Below, piece by piece: positions 26,784-34,738 of a stretch of DNA of 64,000 nt. The stretch is taken from the NCBI GenBank assembly GCA_964595945.1, contig CAZQSL010000004.1, positions 1-64,000 of the forward strand, given 5' to 3'. The translations under genes and the position numbers were made by a program. The notes beneath the pieces are model-generated. The model was not told the origin of the DNA and did no database searches. It saw nothing but the letters and a program-made list of their open reading frames with translations. The first letter of the stretch is position 1. Each line of letters begins with the position of its first letter. The stretch is from CAZQSL01 sp964595945 (GTDB lineage Bacteria; UBP15; UBA6099; JAJRTR01).

Positions 26784-27740
26784 TCATTTCCCGGACTGTT
26801 TAGCCAGCCATGCCTGATAATCTTTTTCCCATCCATTTTTTTCGGCGTCTTCATAGAGTGAAATGATCGGGTCGTAGTCGGCTTTGCTGACATCTATGAT
26901 TTTAAGTTTGAGTGTCGATACGATGGCTCTGTGCTGCGCCATCGCGGGATGTTTGAAAATCCCCTTCATCTCGGCTGAAAACTTGCCGACATCCACCCCC
27001 GGCACTGATTTCGAATAGAGGAACGGCAGATCATAATAATCCTTCGTGCATCCGATATTTTTCACCGACGAGGCCTGTGTGGGATTCATCATCTTTAGCA
27101 TGTCGTAATTGGTGCGCAGGATAAACGCTGCGTCGACCTTTTTTGCCACAAGCATCTGGAGAGCCTCACGCCCCTTGTGTTTTGGCACAATGGCGCCGAG
27201 GAAGGCATCAGGCGGTTTTTTGAAAATCTGGCGCAGACTGTAGTACCCCTCACGGGTATAGTATGACGCAAGCGTCAGTCCCTTGAGATCGGCGGAACTC
27301 GTGATATTGCGGTCGCGCGCCACATAGAGACATATCGGATTTTCTCGATTGCCGAACATGCCGAGAGCGAGGAAGGGTTCATATCCGGATTTTTTCACCG
27401 ACGGCAACAGCAGATCATGCTTGTTGGAATAGGCAAAATCCAAATCGTTTTTCTTAATCGCCGTCATGTATTCCTTTTCATCGGTAAACCACTTCATCGT
27501 GATTTTGATTTCCTGATTGGTGACGAGCACCTTGGCGATGTCCGTAACCATTTTCTTGAGTTCGGCATCCTGCCCGTAACCGTCGGCAAAATACACGCCC
27601 ATGGTATATTCGCTTTTTGCATACGAATTCACCGATCCGGTGACTGCTGATATCGCAATCAGCACAAAACATGCCAGTAAAAGCAATTTCCGCGATCCCG
27701 CATATCTTTGTGATGCGTATGTATCAGATGATTTCGCCAT
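26784..27740 (-). CDS. PhnD-like periplasmic phosphate/phosphonate-type binding protein
   Basis: A signal peptide (KLLLLACFVLIAISAVTGS) precedes a type II periplasmic-binding fold. Visible are YTMGVYFADGYGQ, LDFAYSNKHDLLLP, ENPICLYVARDRNITSSADL, KGLTLASYYTREGYYSLR and KVDAAFILRTNYDML, the pattern of the PhnD (PF12974) family. No ABC permease or ATPase gene is adjacent, so it may feed a distant transporter or act as a sensor component. ATG 27740 is preferred because AAGGAG stands 7 bases before it. The product has 318 residues. The ligand is not known. Confidence 0.85.
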   Translation of the reverse strand: MAKSSDTYASQRYAGSRKLLLLACFVLIAISAVTGSVNSYAKSEYTMGVYFADGYGQDAELKKMVTDIAKVLVTNQEIKITMKWFTDEKEYMTAIKKNDLDFAYSNKHDLLLPSVKKSGYEPFLALGMFGNRENPICLYVARDRNITSSADLKGLTLASYYTREGYYSLRQIFKKPPDAFLGAIVPKHKGREALQMLVAKKVDAAFILRTNYDMLKMMNPTQASSVKNIGCTKDYYDLPFLYSKSVPGVDVGKFSAEMKGIFKHPAMAQHRAIVSTLKLKIIDVSKADYDPIISLYEDAEKNGWEKDYQAWLAKQSGK

Positions 27741-27953
27741 CCTGTTTCTCCTTTCCCATGTTCGACTGTATCGATCGCCTGATCCCATCCTATTATGAAT
27801 TTGTTATGGACATGCTACCCACATGTTAAAATACTATTAGAATTTTCTGGATTCCGCATCATATTTTCATTTTATCCTGCATGAATCTATGCTATAGTGA
27901 ATTGTAAAATAGTAATGAGATCAGTCATCAACAGATGAAAGGAACAGGCGCCA

Positions 27954-30053
27954 ATGAACTGCCCGAGATGTGGCACCGAACTCGTACAGATAATGACACG
28001 GCGCGGGGTGATCGCCGATATATGCCCTGCGGGTCATGGATTCTGGATTGACGGCGGCGAGATTTACTTCTTCATCGACGATCCGAAAAAATTCGACGAA
28101 GCCATCAGGAGAGGTCTTTCCGGGGGCATCGCGAAAGGCGTGCCATGCCCCCGCTGCGCCAATCCGCGCATGGACAATGGCAAGCTCGATGGCAAGGGGC
28201 CACTCATCGATATGTGCGGCAAGTGCCACGGAATATGGTTCGACAAGGGCGAACTCACCGAGATCAACAAAGCCTTCGGCGGGAAACTCGACCCTTACAT
28301 GGAAGTCATGGATGACTTCAGGAAGACCCGGCTCGCCGAGCGCATGCAACAGCCCGCCCCACCCACTCCCGGCGACAGACACCCATCCTCCCGGTCATAT
28401 CCATCCGTGACTCAGGCCACCGTGATAGCCGCACGCGCGGCTCTGCCTCATCTTCGGGGGCTCGCACTCAGCTCCATCGTTTCCATGTCCGCCCTGTACG
28501 GACTGCTTTTTGTCGTCTTCGCCGCTGTCACCATCTACACAAATATCAGCATACATTTCGCGTTCGCATTCGCCCTTGTGTTCACGATTGTCCAATTCCT
28601 GATCGCACCGTGGATGATGGACCTTTCATTGAGATGGTTCAACGGCATGACGTGGGTCGGCACAAACGATCTTCCAAAACACCTTGTCGCATTCATCAGC
28701 AAGACGACGGAACTCGAAAATATGCCTTTCCCCCGCATCGGCATGATCCATGACGGCACACCCAATGCCTTCACCTATGGCCGCTCTCCGCGAGACGCCC
28801 GCATCGTGATCACTCAGGGCCTCATCGACATCCTCTCCCCCGAAGAACTCGAAGCCGTCGTCGCGCACGAAATCGGACACGCACGCCACTGGGACATACT
28901 CATCATGACTATTGCCGGATTTGTGCCGGTGCTGCTTTATTACATATACGACATGCTGCGCCGCTCACGCGGCGGACGCGGCGACAGCGCAAAAATCAAG
29001 TTTGCCGTCATCATCATCGCCTACATCGCATATCTGATCAGCCAGTACATTGTCCTCTATATCTCACGTGTCCGCGAGTATCTGGCTGACAGATTCAGCG
29101 GCGAAAAGACGGCCATGCCCAACGCCCTCGCCATCGCCCTCGTCAAGATCGCCTATGGCCTCGCCGGCATGGAGAAAGAAAAACCTGCCGAAAACCAGCC
29201 CAGACGTCGCAGCGCCACGGAAGCTATCAAGACATTCGGCGTGTTCGATCCCATCGCCGCTAAAAGTCTCGCGATTTCGAGTCTCGCAAGTGGCTCTGTC
29301 ACTGTCGAAAACGCTGCCGGCGCCATGCGATGGGACATGTGGAATCCGTGGGCCACTTTCTATGAACTCAACTCGACGCATCCCCTGCCCGCCAAACGTA
29401 TCCGTGCCCTCGCCAGCCAGGCCCAGGCCTATGGCCAGCAGCCGGCCATTGTTTTCAACGAAACAAAACCCGAAAGCTACTGGGATGAATTTCTTGTCGA
29501 TCTTCTCGTCATGTTGCTGCCGCTCGCAGGAGCAGCCGCAGGGCTCGCCATTGCGTTCGCAACCGGTGGAGCCAATTTCGCAGCCGTTCCGATCTGTTTC
29601 GGCGTTGCCTATGCCCTCAACCTTCTGTTTTCGTATCGCAACGGCCCGTGGCACGAAATGACTGTCAGCGCTCTCCTTAAAAACGTCAAAGTCAGCGCGG
29701 TGCGCCCCGTGCCTGTTACCCTCAAGGGCAAGATTATAGGCCGCGGGGTACCGGGCCTTATCTGGTCTGAAGACATGGTGATGCAGGATGCTACCGGTTA
29801 TATTTTCCTCGACTATGCTCAGCCGTTCCGCATATTCGAGTTTTTGTTCGGGCTTTTCCGCACGCAGCGTTTCATGGGTACGGAGGTCACGGTGGAAGGC
29901 TGGTACAGGCGTGCTCCCGTACCGTATATAGAAGTCCGGAGAGTAACCGCCGGCAACACGGTCAATCGCTGTTATGTCTATGCGCTGAAATGGGCTTTCG
30001 CCGTCTCGGCCATCACGGCAGGCTTTTTCGTGATGGCATCATCCGGTTTCTGA
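27954..30053 (+). CDS. M48 metallopeptidase fused to two TFIIB-type zinc ribbons
   Basis: Two zf-TFIIB modules open the protein. The first is CPRCGTEL...ICPAGHGFWIDGGEI, with a C3H set. The second is CPRCANPR...MCGKCHGIWFDKGEL, with four cysteines. Two membrane segments follow (about 165-220), then the HtpX-like catalytic domain with H305-E-I-G-H309 in VVAHEIGHARHWD and the third ligand region SRVREYLADRFSG. After THPLPAKRIRAL come more hydrophobic segments and an OB-like domain (VTLKGKIIGRGVPG, MVMQDATGYIFLDY). A final membrane helix ends the protein. It is much longer than HtpX (699 residues). GAAAGGA precedes the ATG. It probably controls membrane protein quality. A weak -10 (TATAGT, 27893) lies upstream. 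Confidence 0.88.
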   Translation: MNCPRCGTELVQIMTRRGVIADICPAGHGFWIDGGEIYFFIDDPKKFDEAIRRGLSGGIAKGVPCPRCANPRMDNGKLDGKGPLIDMCGKCHGIWFDKGELTEINKAFGGKLDPYMEVMDDFRKTRLAERMQQPAPPTPGDRHPSSRSYPSVTQATVIAARAALPHLRGLALSSIVSMSALYGLLFVVFAAVTIYTNISIHFAFAFALVFTIVQFLIAPWMMDLSLRWFNGMTWVGTNDLPKHLVAFISKTTELENMPFPRIGMIHDGTPNAFTYGRSPRDARIVITQGLIDILSPEELEAVVAHEIGHARHWDILIMTIAGFVPVLLYYIYDMLRRSRGGRGDSAKIKFAVIIIAYIAYLISQYIVLYISRVREYLADRFSGEKTAMPNALAIALVKIAYGLAGMEKEKPAENQPRRRSATEAIKTFGVFDPIAAKSLAISSLASGSVTVENAAGAMRWDMWNPWATFYELNSTHPLPAKRIRALASQAQAYGQQPAIVFNETKPESYWDEFLVDLLVMLLPLAGAAAGLAIAFATGGANFAAVPICFGVAYALNLLFSYRNGPWHEMTVSALLKNVKVSAVRPVPVTLKGKIIGRGVPGLIWSEDMVMQDATGYIFLDYAQPFRIFEFLFGLFRTQRFMGTEVTVEGWYRRAPVPYIEVRRVTAGNTVNRCYVYALKWAFAVSAITAGFFVMASSGF

Positions 30054-30146
30054 AATATCTGGACATGAATTGCGTTGGCTCCTGTCCATGCCAGAAACAG
30101 GTACCTTTGTCTGTGATACCAAAAAGCTTTCAAAAGAGTAAAATGC

Positions 30147-30180
30147 GTGGAGGAAACTTTTTGCAAAAAGTTTCCTCCAC
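30147..30180. repeat. Perfect 34-base palindrome
   Basis: The arms GTGGAGGAAACTTTTTG and CAAAAAGTTTCCTCCAC form an uninterrupted 17-base-pair dyad between the M48 gene (plus) and the end of the flagellar operon (minus). It is AT-rich in its centre. It could be an extruded cruciform, a transcript-end hairpin or an extragenic repeat. Confidence 0.7.
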
Positions 30181-30274
30181 ACCTCTTTCAAAAACTCTCA
30201 TCGCTTATAACACTTCCCGTTTGTACCGTTTTCTATTACTTGTATGACCGCAACTTGGTATAACAGTTTGTATC

Positions 30275-30308
30275 AATAAAAAAAGCCCGCCGGTTACGGC
30301 GGGCTTTT
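30275..30308 (-). terminator. Rho-independent terminator of the flagellar operon
   Basis: AAGCCCGCCG and CGGCGGGCTT flank a 4-base loop. On the minus strand the stem is followed by seven T residues and ATTG. It lies 30 bases after the flgE stop. On the plus strand the stem ends in TTTT only, so it may work weakly in the other direction for the M48 gene. Confidence 0.85.
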
Positions 30309-30337
30309 GAAGTTAACGGTTTCATTCTGAATTACTG

Positions 30338-33271
30338 TCAGCGTTTGAGGTTGATGACCTCAGTGAGCATTTCGTCTGATGTGGTGATGATGCGCGAGTT
30401 GGCCTGGAATCCGCGTTCGGTGGCGATCATTTCGGTAAATTCCGTAACGATGTCGACATTTGAAGATTCGAGGGTCGATCCGATCATAGTGCCGGAGCCG
30501 GCAACATCCGCGGCGACGATATGCGCCGTGCCGGTATTGGCCGTGGCGATGAAATTGTTGCCGCCGACTTTCTGGAGAGCTTCTTCGTTGGCGAACATTG
30601 CGAGGGCTATCTGTGCTATGGGTTTCACGACATTGTTGGAGTATGTGCCCTGAATGATGCCGTTGGAATCGATGGCGAAGGAATCAAGGATACCCATTTC
30701 CCAGCCGTTCTGCTCTTTGACTCTGGTGGTGAATTCGGATGCGTACTGAGTCACGCCGTCTTCGGCATTGCCGAGGCCGTCGAAGTTGAGTTCGATTTTG
30801 GTCTGCGCGGTGGCGTGAGTGCTGGCGCCATTAGCGCCGATCGGGGATGAGTCGAAGACGATGGGGCCGTTGTTGGCTCCAAGCAGGTCGGTCTGGATAA
30901 GACCTGACTCGTTAAAGGTAATCGTGCCGTGGTTGTTGGCGACTGCCGAGGAGTTGAGGACGGAGTCCATGCTGTCGAATGCGAGGGCATCGTCATAGCT
31001 GAGTTCGGCGCGCCAGTACCAGCGGTTCTGGTATCTGTCCTGATTGACGAGGTCATAGTTGGAGCCGACATGAGTGAAGACGAGTTCGACTGTGTGGGCA
31101 TCGCCGAGCGAGTCATAGACATCGACCGAAGTGCGGTAAGTCTCGGCTGACTGGAATCTTGTCGTTTCCTTTTCAGTCGGTGTGCTCGATGTGGCCTGAT
31201 CGGAGATGACAGTGTCGTTGATCGCGGCGAACATGGTGTTGAAACTGGTGCGGGCGTGGCCGGAGCCGCCTTCCGTTACGTCGGCGAGTTCCTGGGCGAA
31301 GTCAGCCCAGCGGCTGTTCATGATTTCGCCTGGGGGAGTGAGGCTGCGGTCTTCGGTGGTGTAGTCCGCTGTCACGCGGAGTGTGCCGGTGAAGCCCTTG
31401 TTGCCGAAAGAAGCGTTAGCGGAGGAGTCATTCCACTTGAGGGTGATGAGGCCCGAGGATGTGTCGATTTCATAGTCGGTGCCGGCGCTGAGGAGGACAT
31501 TCGGCGGATCGTCGGTGCGGTAGGTGAAAACGACTTCCGCGCCTGAAGCTGGCTGGAGGCCGTCAGCTGTATTGAAGATGACGGCGGGCGCGCCGTTGGC
31601 GCCTGTGGAGATGACGTATTCGTTGGCTGCGCCAGTGAACGCGTTGACGTGCGACCAGATGGTGCCGTTGACCGAGAGCTGTTCGGTGCCGCCGACCATT
31701 TTGAGGTCGTTGGAAGCGCCGGTGTAACCTTCCCAGTCGCCAGCGGTGTTGACATCGAGGACGCCGCCGAATCCCGCGCTGTAGGTCTGTTCGAGTCTGG
31801 TGCGTTCGACCTGTGCGTAGATCTGGGCATTGCCTACGACTGAGCCGTAGTCGAGGGCTGCGTTCATCGTCTGATAGTCGACTGTGCCGATAACTTCGCG
31901 ACCCATGACGCCAGCGAGTCCGCCATTGGTGATGCCGAGTCTTGTGCCGACGAGTGTCGGGTAGCTTGACTCTCTGAGCAGGTAGCCCTGGCGGATGCCG
32001 GAGCCGGAGACAGCGTTGATGTCGACTGACAGGTTGTTGAGGTCGCCCGAGCCGGATGTATCGTTGTTGCGGATGATGAATGTGCCTTCGTCGGCGTCGA
32101 ATTCGACTTCGGCGTTGAGTGTGCCGGTTTGCGAATCCATTGCGTTGAGGGCGTTTTGAATGGATGTCTGGAGGTCACCGATCGTGGTGTCGTTGGTGAT
32201 CTGGAAGTAGAGATATTTGTCCGATTCCATCGGAAGCGTCGATGATTCGTAGTGCTGGATCGAATAGTTGACGACCGTGTTGTCAGGAGTATCGCCCGTG
32301 GGTACCGCGATGTACATCATGCCCGATGTACTGTCGAAGGTCCACTGACCGGCCGTGAGGTTGTTGGGGCTGCTGGTCGAGGGATCGGCGTCGAGAGTGA
32401 CACCGGCCGGTGCGGTGAGTGTGGGATCGATCGCGGGCAGTTTTGTGGAATCGATGTATCCGGAGTATCTGTAGACATCGACTCCCGCACCCGAATAAAC
32501 GAGTGAGCCCGTGCCGACATTAGCTGTCTGGCCGACGGTCACCTGTTTGTCAGAGGAAGGTTCGGTGATGCTGACGTGAATTTCGATCCAGTCGCCTTCA
32601 CGAAGTCCGAGGCTTTCCGGATTGACTTCATCGTTGTTGTAGAGATCGACGAGTTTGTCATTGGCTGTGGCAAATCCCTCTTTGGGGTCGATGCCGTCAG
32701 CGATCAGTGAGCGTGAGTCTTCGTTGAGGTTGCAGGCGAGGGTGAGGAGGCTTGTGGCCTGGGCGGCGAGTTTGTCGCCGATCGCGAAATTGATCGAGTC
32801 AACGGGGACTGTGGTGTCGATCTTGAAATCGTGGTCGTTGGTTACGGAAACATTGCTCCAGCCCTGGACATACCAGCCATTGGTGTTGACGAGGTTGCCT
32901 TTTTTATCGAGGCCGAAGTTGCCGTTGCGGGTATATACCTGGCTGCCGGAACCGTCTTCGAGTACAAACCAGCCTGAGCCGTCGATGGCGACATCGAGAG
33001 CGCGGCCTGTCGTTTCGGTGGGGCCCTGAGTCATGATGTTCTGGATTGACGTGGTTGTTACGCCATAGCCGACCTGCATGGGATTCGTACCGCCCTTGTT
33101 GCCGCCAGGGGCAGTCGCGCCCTTGTAGGTAGCGCTGAGGATGTCCGAAAAAGTCGCTCTGCCTTTTTTGAATCCGTAGGTGCTGACGTTGGAGATATTA
33201 TTGGCGATAACATTCATTTTGGTCTGGTGAGCCTGTAGCCCAAGCACACCGGTGTACAGTGATGAATTCAT
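30338..33271 (-). CDS. flgE: Flagellar hook protein FlgE, very long form
   Basis: FlgE forms the universal joint between rod and filament. The N-terminal D0 region is YTGVLGLQAHQTKMNVIANN, then ISNVSTYGFKKGRATFSDIL. The C-terminal D0 helix is FTEMIATERGFQANSRIITT, ending EMLTEVINLKR. Between them is an unusually large central region: 977 residues in all, against about 400 in enterobacteria. The start is ATG 33271, preceded by AAGGAGGAG. The open frame upstream to 33451 lacks FlgE similarity. The protein has one cysteine only, C180, in LLTLACNLN, followed by N181, with K167 thirteen residues earlier. This corresponds to the spirochaete hook cross-linking residues. The gene is the last of the flagellar operon and is followed by a strong terminator. 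Confidence 0.96.
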   Translation of the reverse strand: MNSSLYTGVLGLQAHQTKMNVIANNISNVSTYGFKKGRATFSDILSATYKGATAPGGNKGGTNPMQVGYGVTTTSIQNIMTQGPTETTGRALDVAIDGSGWFVLEDGSGSQVYTRNGNFGLDKKGNLVNTNGWYVQGWSNVSVTNDHDFKIDTTVPVDSINFAIGDKLAAQATSLLTLACNLNEDSRSLIADGIDPKEGFATANDKLVDLYNNDEVNPESLGLREGDWIEIHVSITEPSSDKQVTVGQTANVGTGSLVYSGAGVDVYRYSGYIDSTKLPAIDPTLTAPAGVTLDADPSTSSPNNLTAGQWTFDSTSGMMYIAVPTGDTPDNTVVNYSIQHYESSTLPMESDKYLYFQITNDTTIGDLQTSIQNALNAMDSQTGTLNAEVEFDADEGTFIIRNNDTSGSGDLNNLSVDINAVSGSGIRQGYLLRESSYPTLVGTRLGITNGGLAGVMGREVIGTVDYQTMNAALDYGSVVGNAQIYAQVERTRLEQTYSAGFGGVLDVNTAGDWEGYTGASNDLKMVGGTEQLSVNGTIWSHVNAFTGAANEYVISTGANGAPAVIFNTADGLQPASGAEVVFTYRTDDPPNVLLSAGTDYEIDTSSGLITLKWNDSSANASFGNKGFTGTLRVTADYTTEDRSLTPPGEIMNSRWADFAQELADVTEGGSGHARTSFNTMFAAINDTVISDQATSSTPTEKETTRFQSAETYRTSVDVYDSLGDAHTVELVFTHVGSNYDLVNQDRYQNRWYWRAELSYDDALAFDSMDSVLNSSAVANNHGTITFNESGLIQTDLLGANNGPIVFDSSPIGANGASTHATAQTKIELNFDGLGNAEDGVTQYASEFTTRVKEQNGWEMGILDSFAIDSNGIIQGTYSNNVVKPIAQIALAMFANEEALQKVGGNNFIATANTGTAHIVAADVAGSGTMIGSTLESSNVDIVTEFTEMIATERGFQANSRIITTSDEMLTEVINLKR

Positions 33272-33610
33272 ATACTCCTCCTTCCGAGAGATGGCACACG
33301 GTAGGACAACCGGCCGGTTGCATGCAGCCTTGTCCAGGCCGCAACACTGCGGCATGGCCGGGGTGACGGGTACATCCCCTGCGGGATGCGCCCTCCCCTT
33401 GCCGGTCATCTTTGTGGAGGGGATTCTGAGATCAGCGGGATTTGAATCCAATCGGTCTGTTACCCTAGAGCGAACACACCTTTTGCTGTCTCGACGGACC
33501 CTCTGTTCCGTGTGAGTTGAATTTAATGTTTGCCGCCTCTGTCACTCGGCGGCATCTATTGGGGGCTTCCTCGGTGAGGTCCAGCCCCAAATGGCCTGTA
33601 GAGCTCATCG
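33272..33610 (-). other. 339-base intergenic leader before flgE with two hairpins
   Basis: I see no gene here. On the minus strand, the part next to the upstream gene holds a composite hairpin at 33559-33590 (outer stem GGGGCT/AGCCCC, inner stem CCTC/GAGG). Just after it is a 6-base-pair stem GCCGCC/GGCGGC (33532-33553). The rest is GC-rich and ends in the strong flgE ribosome site. Such a long gap within a compact operon suggests post-transcriptional control of flgE. No known riboswitch could be identified. Confidence 0.5.
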
Positions 33611-34015
33611 TCAGGCGATCACGGCGCTGTCGATGTGTGTCACTACGTTCTCCTTCATCCCGTCCGGGTCCATTGCCGTGATTACTGTCCGGTTGGAGAC
33701 GCTTACAACGAAAGCCATGTTGTCGAGGAGAACGAGTGATTCCCTCGCTCCCTTGCAGGAAGCCTTGTCGACCGCCGATGAAAGGCGTGTCATGTCGGTT
33801 TCCGAGAGCGATATGTTTCTCTGCGAGAGGCGTTTGACCGCATGCGCCGAGAAGTTAAGACTGCCGGTTTTCTGATCCAGTATTTTCTGAAAGTCCGATT
33901 TCGCCGCGCCAGTTTGCAGTTGTGGGGTCGCGACCGGTGCGACCGGCGCTCCCAATTGCCCCGTGCGTGGCACTTCGGCTCTGATCACGCTGTTAGCGTA
34001 AGTCTTGGAAATCAT
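33611..34015 (-). CDS. Flagellar operon protein, TIGR02530 type
   Basis: This small protein belongs to the family found between flgD and flgE in many Firmicutes and spirochaetes. Its hallmark is LNFSAHAVKRLSQRNISLSE, then SLVLLDNMAFVVSVSNRTV and ITAMDPDGMKENVVTHIDSA. The molecular function is not established, but its place next to the hook genes is conserved and suggests hook assembly. The N-terminal 45 residues are low-complexity and rich in proline and valine. A strong GGAGG lies 8 bases before the ATG, and the 13-base leader GGAGGTGACGTAG is identical to that of fliK. Confidence 0.88.
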   Translation of the reverse strand: MISKTYANSVIRAEVPRTGQLGAPVAPVATPQLQTGAAKSDFQKILDQKTGSLNFSAHAVKRLSQRNISLSETDMTRLSSAVDKASCKGARESLVLLDNMAFVVSVSNRTVITAMDPDGMKENVVTHIDSAVIA

Positions 34016-34088
34016 CTACGTCACCTCCTCACTTGCTTAGTGTCTTTACGGTTTTCCTTGCCCTGATGTTCACACGCTTGCCAGCTGA

Positions 34089-34694
34089 TTACGATACGTT
34101 GGAAACGGCCGTAACTTCGCTGAACTTTATTGAAGAGCCACCTGAGAGATTGAGTACTACCACACCATCCTCGATTTCCGCGCTTATGACTTCATCTGAT
34201 TTCACCGTGCTCGTGGATGTATCAGTCCATGAAACCTGTTTGCCTATCAGCATGCTCGCCTCACTCAGAAGGTTGCCATTGGTGCCCTGGGTATAGCTGA
34301 GCACGCCATCGAGCGGCACGGCATCTTCGCCCACCTTGAGATAGGGAGTGCTGTTGTAGATCACTACTGACTCCGCGACACCGGAAACCACGGTGGAATC
34401 GCTGTCGACGTAAGTGACCGTAGAGCCGATGAGGCTTGTGGCCTGGGCGACCTGTTGTGTGTAGAGGAGAGATGAGAAGTTGGTGTTCATCGAAGTCATC
34501 TGCTCAAGGCTGCTGAACTGCGCGAGCTGAGCGAGAAAATCTTCGTTTTTGACCGGGTCGAGCGGGTCCTGATACTTGAGCTGCGTGACGAGTAGATTCA
34601 GAAAAGCGTTTTTATCGAGATCGGTAGTGGTTGTGTTTGAAGCGTTAGTGATATCGTTTATCGAATAGTCACTAATGATATCAGTGATTGACAT
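34089..34694 (-). CDS. flgD: Flagellar hook capping / assembly protein FlgD
   Basis: FlgD caps the growing hook and allows FlgE to polymerise. The N-terminal export and capping region reads [20 protein letters not shown], followed by [20 protein letters not shown] and MTSMNTNF, which is nearly invariant in the family. The C-terminal half is the expected FlgD tudor/fibronectin-like region with [12 protein letters not shown] and LIGKQVSW. The length (201 residues) is normal for the short form. AGGAGG stands 5 bases before the ATG. It follows fliK after a 44-base gap. Confidence 0.95.
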   Translation of the reverse strand: MSITDIISDYSINDITNASNTTTTDLDKNAFLNLLVTQLKYQDPLDPVKNEDFLAQLAQFSSLEQMTSMNTNFSSLLYTQQVAQATSLIGSTVTYVDSDSTVVSGVAESVVIYNSTPYLKVGEDAVPLDGVLSYTQGTNGNLLSEASMLIGKQVSWTDTSTSTVKSDEVISAEIEDGVVVLNLSGGSSIKFSEVTAVSNVS

Positions 34695-34738
34695 GTAATC
34701 CTCCTAATAATAATAAGCGTGTGTGTGTTGCCGGTAAA

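Noticed and set aside
33272..33451. Upstream extension of flgE by 60 codons
   Set aside because: FlgE begins with the D0 helix. ATG 33271 has AAGGAGGAG in front, and the extension is cysteine- and proline-rich with no similarity.
33252..33515. Plus-strand open frame within the flgE leader
   Set aside because: It is antisense to the leader and to the start of flgE, has no domain, and its frame extends over the hook ribosome site. It is probably a shadow.
33272..33540. Possible GEMM (c-di-GMP-I) riboswitch before flgE
   Set aside because: A GCGGCAAAC stretch and a GGGTAACAG stretch are suggestive, but the conserved GACGCAAAGC-type segment and the proper paired stems are absent. I cannot support the call.
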